Shown here piece after piece: positions 59,301-64,000 of a stretch of DNA of 64,000 nucleotides. Numbering within the stretch: position 1 is the first letter of the stretch; each line of letters begins with the position of its first letter. The position numbers and the translations under genes are program-made. Location of the stretch: the NCBI GenBank assembly GCA_963714205.1, contig CAVQNQ010000002.1, forward strand, positions 1-64,000. The letters run 5' to 3'. Origin of the DNA: CAVQNQ01 sp963714205 (GTDB lineage: Bacteria > Acidobacteriota > Terriglobia > Bryobacterales > Bryobacteraceae). Below the pieces are notes generated by a model. It worked only from the letters and a program-made list of their open reading frames with translations, did not search any database and was not told where the DNA came from.

Positions 59301-61105
59301 CCGGGATCATCCAGGGCATTTCACAGGCATCGGCCTCCACGTCCTTCAAATCGATGATTGAAAAGCAGCAGGATCTGGTGAAGGTCTTGCTGGCCGATCC
59401 GGCGGTCGATAGCGTCTCGTCCTTCATCGGAGCGGATGGGACAAATACCACGCTGAACAGCGGCCGCATCGAGATCAACCTGAAACCGCTGAAGGAGCGT
59501 GGGATTTCCGCCACCCGGCTCATCACGCGGCTGGGGCCGAAGCTGGCGCAGGCGCCGGGAATCAGCCTCTATATGCAACCGGTGCAGGACCTCACCGTCG
59601 ACGACCGCGTCAGCCGCACCGAATATCAGTACACGCTCGAAGACCACAACCAGGACGAACTGAACGCGGTAGTGCACGAGCTGGTCGCGAAGTTGAAGCC
59701 GCTGCCTCAACTGGCCGACGTGGCGACAGATCAACAATTGGGCGGAGTGGCGGAGTCGTTAGTCATCGACCGCAACACGGCTTCGCGCTTCGGCATCACA
59801 CCGCAGACCATCGACAACACGCTGTACGACGCATTCGGGCAGCGGCAGATCAATACTCTCTACACGGATCTCAATCAATATCACGTGATCCTGGAGACGG
59901 ATCCCCAGTTCCAGCTCGATCCGCGAAAACTGCACGATATCTACATTCAGTCTTCCCTGACCGGCGGCGCGTCGGCATTCGCTTCCGCGGGACCGAGCAC
60001 CGCGGGTTCTTCATCAGGAGCCGGGGCCGCGGCAGCCGCGCCCGCTAGCACGCTGCTGAAGCCATCCTCCACCGTGGGTGTCTCGGCGCCGGCCTCAACG
60101 ACATCGGCGCTGTTCTCCAGCAGCGTGGGCAGCACATTGGGGTCATCTAACGCCGCCTCGACCGCATTGCCAGCTTTGAGCGCGACTTCGGCCACCACTG
60201 TGCTAGCGACGACGAGCGCCTCCACCAGCATCTCCTCGAGCGCAACAACGTCTTTGAGCGGGACCTCGCGGCCAGGGTCGTCGGGTGCAGCCGCCGGAGG
60301 ATCCTCCGGCGGGGGAGGAGGGAGCGGAGCGGCAGCGCCGATCCTATCGACTCCCGTTCCTCTGAGCGCCTTAAGTCATTTCCGGACGCAGAGCGAGGCT
60401 CTCTCGATCAACCATCAGGGGCAGTTTCCGGCGGTGACGATCTCGTTCAACCTGGGCACCGGATACTCGCTCGGGCAGGCGCTGGAGGCGATCAACGCGC
60501 AGATCGCCAAAACCAAACTGCCGGCCAGCATTGTGGCCAATTATCAGGGCACGGCCGCCGCATTCGAAGGATCGCTCTCGAACGAAGGACTCTTGATTCT
60601 GGCCGCTCTGGTGACCGTTTATATCGTTTTGGGCGTATTGTACGAAAGTTTCATACACCCGATCACCATCCTCTCGACACTGCCGTCGGCGGGCGTGGGG
60701 GCTCTGCTGGCGCTGCTCCTCTTCCGCTTGGATCTCGACATCGTCGCCATCATCGGCATCATTCTTTTGATCGGCATCGTGAAGAAGAACGGCATCATGA
60801 TGGTCGATTTCGCCCTGGAAGCGGAGCGGAAAGAGGGCAAGAATGCCACCGACGCAATCTACCAGGCTTCGCTGCTGCGCTTCCGGCCGATCCTCATGAC
60901 CACCATGGCGGCGCTGTTGAGCGGCATCCCGCTGGCCTTCGGCTCGGGCATCGGCTCGGAGTTGCGCAGACCGCTGGGCGTAGCGATGGTGGGCGGCCTG
61001 CTGGTCAGCCAGGTGCTGACGCTCTACACGACGCCGGTCATCTACATCTTTTTCGACGAGCTGGGCGCGCGGCTTTCGCGGCGGCGCCGGACGGGGGGCG
61101 CATGA
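56333..61105 (+). CDS. RND efflux: periplasmic adaptor (MdtA-like) fused to RND pump subunit (MdtB-like)
   Basis: 1590 residues in one uninterrupted frame. Residues 1-430 are a complete membrane-fusion protein: N-terminal anchor helix (about 43-60), barrel-sandwich and hairpin (YSQITGRVVAVHYREGQMVHQGDPL), and beta-barrel ending VLIRGQPAPG. After a Gly/Ser linker, residues 434-1590 are an RND pump: SRPFILRPVATALL, the TM4 acidic motif FVVDDAIVMIEN, and GIVKKNGIMMVDFALE. A Ser/Ala/Gly-rich block (about 1210-1338) is inserted in the second periplasmic loop. The adaptor normally ends in the periplasm while RND helix 1 starts in the cytoplasm, so topology is puzzling. Stop overlaps the next pump gene. 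Confidence 0.88.
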   Translation: MSQAGDPTTQGSDQPEQKLLAPTDEQGQPPPNQRPRRRKGFRWIAAAALVILAVIFFHDRGSGAKGPAAGDNAGQAPAAITVAQSRTGDMNVYIEALGTVTPRYTVTVYSQITGRVVAVHYREGQMVHQGDPLIDIDPLPYQAALTQAEGTLAHDRGLLAEARIDLQRYRDAFAKNAIATQQVDDQEQVVVQYEGTVKADEGTVAYDQAQLSYCHIAAPISGRVGLRLVDPGNTVFAGSNTTLVVITQLQPITVVFNVSEDDLPQVQSQLRGGRTLPVAAFDRSDERQIAAGTLTSLDNEVDTMTGTVKFRAEFPNANLALFPNQFVNARLLLKTLRKATLVPSAAVQQNGTSAFVYIVKPDKTVAVQQITTLNSNDQETAVTGLNPGTDVATSGFDRLENGVKVLIRGQPAPGRKTTQGPGGASSPGSATLSSPSRPFILRPVATALLMAALFLAGGVAFFQLPVSALPEVDYPTIQVLTFYPGASPDVVASAVTAPLERQFGEVAGLSQMTSTSAGGVSVIVMQFQLSLNIDVAEQEVQAAINAAQSYLPANLPAPPVYSKSNPADAPVLTLALTSREMALSQVEDLADTRLAPKISQISGVGLVSISGGQKPAVRIQANPTTLASYGINLEDVRNALAANSLNSAKGNFDGPSQDYTINANDQLLTSSAYKSVVVAYRNGAPVMLTDVARVVDGVENNKLAAWVNYTPAVLLNIQRQPGANTIQVVDSIQRLLPQLVVTLPRAVHVQIVTDRTTAIRASVKDVEFELLLTVGLVVMVIFLFLRSLSATVIPSIAVPLSLVGTFGVMYLAGYSLNNLTMMALTISTGFVVDDAIVMIENISRYIEEGEGPLEAALKGAEQIGFTILSLTVSLIAVLIPLLFMRDVAGRLFREFAVTLAVTIILSAFVSLTLTPMMSARLLHYTPPERQGRFYRQSERIFNNIIAFYGRTLKFVLGYQTIALLVAVAVLALTVLLYIFVPKGFFPTQDTGIIQGISQASASTSFKSMIEKQQDLVKVLLADPAVDSVSSFIGADGTNTTLNSGRIEINLKPLKERGISATRLITRLGPKLAQAPGISLYMQPVQDLTVDDRVSRTEYQYTLEDHNQDELNAVVHELVAKLKPLPQLADVATDQQLGGVAESLVIDRNTASRFGITPQTIDNTLYDAFGQRQINTLYTDLNQYHVILETDPQFQLDPRKLHDIYIQSSLTGGASAFASAGPSTAGSSSGAGAAAAAPASTLLKPSSTVGVSAPASTTSALFSSSVGSTLGSSNAASTALPALSATSATTVLATTSASTSISSSATTSLSGTSRPGSSGAAAGGSSGGGGGSGAAAPILSTPVPLSALSHFRTQSEALSINHQGQFPAVTISFNLGTGYSLGQALEAINAQIAKTKLPASIVANYQGTAAAFEGSLSNEGLLILAALVTVYIVLGVLYESFIHPITILSTLPSAGVGALLALLLFRLDLDIVAIIGIILLIGIVKKNGIMMVDFALEAERKEGKNATDAIYQASLLRFRPILMTTMAALLSGIPLAFGSGIGSELRRPLGVAMVGGLLVSQVLTLYTTPVIYIFFDELGARLSRRRRTGGA
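59961..60350 (+). repeat. Low-complexity Ser/Ala/Thr/Gly-coding insertion in the pump
   Basis: About 130 codons of Ser, Ala, Thr, Gly and Pro interrupt the RND pump between IYIQSS and VPLSALSHF. The second pump in the operon has only a short SGAGAIP loop at the same place, and by AcrB homology this loop is in the docking (DC) subdomain. It ends in a GGSSGGGGGSG run. Confidence 0.75.
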
Positions 61106-64000
61106 ACCCGTCGCGGATCTTCATCGAACGCCCCGTGGCGACGACCCTGCTGACGGTCGCGATCGCGATCGCCGGCGCGATCGCTTTTACGGTGCTGCCC
61201 GTGTCGCCTCTGCCGCAGGTGGATTTTCCCACCATCACGGTGGCGTCCTCGCTACCCGGCGCCAGCCCGGATATCATGGCCTCCTCGGTCGCGACGCCTC
61301 TCGAGCGGCAGTTCGGCCACATCGCCGGCGTCACCGAGATGACTTCGTCGAGCACGCTGGGAACCACCGGGATCACGCTGCAATTCGATCTCAACCGGGA
61401 CATCAACGGCGCTGCGCGCGACGTAGAGGCCGGGATCAACGCGGCACGCACCTACCTTCCCGCGAATCTGCCGGCCAATCCGACTTATCGCAAGGTGAAC
61501 CCGGCCGATTCGCCCATTCTGGTGCTCGGCCTGCAATCGGACGTCTACGACGTTCCTTCGCTCTACGACGAAGCGTCCACCGTGATCGAGCAGCGCATCT
61601 CGCAAATCTCCGGCGTCGGCGAGGTGCTGGTGGTGGGAGCCTCGCTGCCCGCGGTGCGCATCGAACTGGATCCGGAACAGCTTGCCAGCTACGGCATCGG
61701 CCTGCCCGCGGTCCAGCAGGTGGTGGCGGGACAGAACTCGAACTCGGCCAAGGGCCAGATCTCCAGCGGCGATGTCACCGCCGATATCGTTGCCAACGAC
61801 CAGATCTCCAAGGCCGCCGATTACAAGCCGCTGATCGTCGGGTACCACAACGGAGGCGCGGTTCGCCTGGAGGACGTCGCCGATGTGATCGACTCGCAAC
61901 AGACCGTGCGGCAGGCCGGATTCCTCAACGGCAAGCCGTCGGTCAACATGATTATTTTCCGGCAGCCGGACGCCAACATCATCACCACGGTGGACGCGGT
62001 GAAAGCCGCGCTGCCATCGCTTCAAGCCAGCATTCCCCGCGGGCAGCACATCGTCACGGTTCTCGACCGGACGCTGACTATCCGGGCGTCGGTGTCCGAT
62101 ATCGAGCGGACCTTGCTCATCTCGGTGGTGCTCGTGGTCCTGGTCGTTTTTCTATTTTTGCGCAGCGCTCGGGCGACGGTCATCCCCGCGGTCGCGGTCC
62201 CGGTGTCGCTGATCGGGACTTGCGCGGTGATGTACCTATGCGGCTTTTCGCTCGACAACCTGTCGCTCATGGCGCTGGCGATCTCGAGCGGCTTCGTGGT
62301 TGACGATGCGATTGTGGTGATGGAAAACGTGGCGCGGCACCTCGAACAGGGACTCACACCCATCGAGGCCGCGCTGCTCGGCGCGAAGGAGATCGGCTTC
62401 ACCGTTTTTTCGATCAGCGTTTCGCTGATCGCCGTGTTCATTCCGCTGCTGCTGATGGGCGGCATCGTCGGGCGCCTGTTTCGCGAGTTCGCGATCACGC
62501 TTTCCGCCGCGATCGCCGTATCCATGATGGTCTCCCTTACCACTACGCCGATGATGTGCTCGCGGGTTCTGGTCGCGCCGAACGAGGAGCGGCACGGAAG
62601 GCTGTACCGCTGGAGCGAGCGGATCTTCGACGCCATACTGGCGGGATACCGGCGCAGCCTGACCTGGGTGCTCGACCATCCCGCGCTCGTCCTGTGCATC
62701 TTCCTCTTTACCCTCGGCCTGAACGTTTTCTTAATCGACAAGATCCCCAAAGGATTCTTCCCGCAGCAGGATACCGGGGCGCTGATGGGCGGGATGCAGG
62801 GGCCGCAGAACAGTTCGTTTTACGCGATGCGGACGGCGGTGCAGCAGGCCGTCGCCATCATTAAGGCGGACCCCGGGGTCGAGAACGTGATGGGATTTAC
62901 GGGGGGACAGGGCGCCACCAATAGCGGCTTCGCCTTTGTCGCGCTCAAGCCGCTCGATGAGCGCAAGGTGAGCGCGGCGGAAATCCTGGCCCGCCTGCGC
63001 CCCAAACTGGCGCGCGTGCCCGGCGCGGCCACCTACCTTCAGGCCGTTCAGGACATCCGCATCGGCGGCCGGCAAGCCAACGCCCAATACCAGTACACCC
63101 TGCAGGCCGAAACCGTCGAAAACTTGCAGAAGTACGGCCCGTTGCTCCTCGCGAAACTGCGTCACACACCGGGCTTCGTGGACGTGAATACCGATCAGCA
63201 GAATAATGGCCTTCAGGCTCTCCTTACTTACGACCGCGCGACCGCGGCGCGGCTCGGCATAACTCCGCAGTCGCTCGACAGCACGCTGTACCATGCGTTC
63301 GGACAATCCGAAATCTCCACTATCTACACGGAACTCAATCAATACTATGTGGTCATGGAGGCCGCTCCGAAATACTGGCAGGCGCCGCAAGGGCTCCGGT
63401 ACACCTATCTGATTCCCAGCTCTGGCGCGGGCGCCATCCCTCTCGACGCGGTGGTCCATTACGTCCCCTCCACAGCGCCGATCTCCGTCAATCACACGGG
63501 CCTGTTTCCCTCGGTCACGGTGTCATTCAACCTGGCGCCCGGGAATTCGCTCGGCCAGGCGGTCCAGGAGATCGATCAAGCGCAAGAGCAGCTTGGCATG
63601 CCGCACACGATCCACGGCCAGTTCTCGGGAACGCTGGAGGCTTTCGCGCAGTCGCTGACCACGGAACCCTACCTGGTTTTGACCGCGGTTCTGGCGGTCT
63701 ACCTGGTGCTGGGAATTCTCTACGAAAGCTTGGTCCACCCCATCACGATTCTTTCCACCCTTCCTCCGGCCAGCGTGGGGGCTATTCTCGCGCTGATGCT
63801 CACGAATTCGGAGCTAGACGTGATGTCGATCACGGGCATCATTCTCCTGATCGGCATCGTCAAGAAGAATGCCATCATGATGATCGATTTCGCTCTGGGC
63901 GACGAACGCAACGAAGGCAAAAGCACCAGGGACTCGATCTTCGAAGCCTCCATGCTGCGCTTCCGCCCGATCGTGATGACGACCATGGCGGCACTGTTCG
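61102..64000 (+). CDS. RND efflux pump subunit (MdtC-like), partial at window end
   Basis: At least 966 residues, open to the window edge. Starts at an ATG overlapping the previous stop: MNPSRIFIERPVATTLL. The pump features are in order: helix 1, first periplasmic loop (PQVDFPTITV, PGASPDIMASSVATPLERQF), TM4 with FVVDDAIVVMENVARHLE, second loop (KIPKGFFPQQDTGALMGGMQG), and the C-terminal helices GIVKKNAIMMIDFALGDERNEGK. It pairs with the preceding subunit as MdtB/MdtC do in a heterotrimer that exports drugs or other amphiphiles using the proton gradient. Only about the last 60-80 residues are missing. Confidence 0.93.
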   Translation, partial: MNPSRIFIERPVATTLLTVAIAIAGAIAFTVLPVSPLPQVDFPTITVASSLPGASPDIMASSVATPLERQFGHIAGVTEMTSSSTLGTTGITLQFDLNRDINGAARDVEAGINAARTYLPANLPANPTYRKVNPADSPILVLGLQSDVYDVPSLYDEASTVIEQRISQISGVGEVLVVGASLPAVRIELDPEQLASYGIGLPAVQQVVAGQNSNSAKGQISSGDVTADIVANDQISKAADYKPLIVGYHNGGAVRLEDVADVIDSQQTVRQAGFLNGKPSVNMIIFRQPDANIITTVDAVKAALPSLQASIPRGQHIVTVLDRTLTIRASVSDIERTLLISVVLVVLVVFLFLRSARATVIPAVAVPVSLIGTCAVMYLCGFSLDNLSLMALAISSGFVVDDAIVVMENVARHLEQGLTPIEAALLGAKEIGFTVFSISVSLIAVFIPLLLMGGIVGRLFREFAITLSAAIAVSMMVSLTTTPMMCSRVLVAPNEERHGRLYRWSERIFDAILAGYRRSLTWVLDHPALVLCIFLFTLGLNVFLIDKIPKGFFPQQDTGALMGGMQGPQNSSFYAMRTAVQQAVAIIKADPGVENVMGFTGGQGATNSGFAFVALKPLDERKVSAAEILARLRPKLARVPGAATYLQAVQDIRIGGRQANAQYQYTLQAETVENLQKYGPLLLAKLRHTPGFVDVNTDQQNNGLQALLTYDRATAARLGITPQSLDSTLYHAFGQSEISTIYTELNQYYVVMEAAPKYWQAPQGLRYTYLIPSSGAGAIPLDAVVHYVPSTAPISVNHTGLFPSVTVSFNLAPGNSLGQAVQEIDQAQEQLGMPHTIHGQFSGTLEAFAQSLTTEPYLVLTAVLAVYLVLGILYESLVHPITILSTLPPASVGAILALMLTNSELDVMSITGIILLIGIVKKNAIMMIDFALGDERNEGKSTRDSIFEASMLRFRPIVMTTMAALF

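Noticed and set aside
1..64000. CRISPR arrays, prophage or insertion sequences
   Set aside because: No regularly spaced repeats, transposase, integrase or phage structural genes were seen in any frame.

Overview
The window looks like a chromosome segment of an acidobacterium, probably of the Bryobacterales/Solibacter type. This is inferred from the high GC, the TonB receptor with an N-terminal carboxypeptidase-regulatory domain, secreted Gfo/Idh/MocA and HpaI-type proteins, a TolB-like propeller protein, hopanoid genes and abundant secreted glycoside hydrolases. No 16S rRNA is present, so the assignment is not proven. Almost all of the sequence is coding, with tight translational coupling (many ATGA/GTGA overlaps).

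Layout. 0-3 kb: tRNA-Ala(GGC), then a lipoprotein / FtsX-like permease / ATPase operon. 3-8.5 kb (minus): a family 2 glycosyltransferase, then an ECF sigma / anti-sigma operon whose three downstream membrane proteins each carry the same LiaF-like two-helix module. 8.5-12 kb: a flippase-like membrane protein, nrdR and the primary sigma factor rpoD. 12-18.4 kb: a histidine acid phosphatase (phytase-like) coupled to a TonB receptor, divergent from a two-component pair in which the regulator has lost its start frame and the kinase is frameshifted. 18.4-21.6 kb: a DUF885 lipoprotein, signal peptidase I and a LolA-like protein. 21.6-26.8 kb: a hopanoid head-group operon (hpnJ, two small EamA proteins, hpnI) interrupted by an N-terminally truncated type IIG-like DNA methyltransferase.

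26.8-39.2 kb (minus): the metabolic centrepiece, a nine-gene CO dehydrogenase/acetyl-CoA synthase operon. In transcription order it holds a core MetE-like methyltransferase, two CooC-type ATPases, cooS, a fused CooF-type ferredoxin/NAD(P)H oxidoreductase, acsB, acsD, acsC and a corrinoid-protein reductive activator. No acsE or folate C1 gene is in the window. The MetE-like protein has the full zinc-ligand pattern of methionine synthase, so the cluster may link acetyl-CoA synthesis or cleavage to folate-independent methionine synthesis. An FNR-like palindrome lies in its promoter region.

39.3-52.3 kb: secreted or catabolic genes (metal-dependent hydrolase, exported HpaI aldolase, Tat-exported oxidoreductase, LarA-like protein, GH35- and GH106-like hydrolases) and an orphan Flp pilin. 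52.3-56 kb: bacterial NHEJ, with Ku divergent from LigD. LigD is split into a phosphoesterase ORF and a ligase-polymerase ORF exactly at an A9 run where one extra A would restore a single PE-Lig-Pol protein. 56.3-64 kb: an MdtABC-like RND efflux operon in which the periplasmic adaptor is fused to the first pump subunit; the second pump subunit runs off the window.

Many monocistronic or first genes have a TANNAT box 6-8 nt before the start codon, which suggests widespread leaderless transcription.
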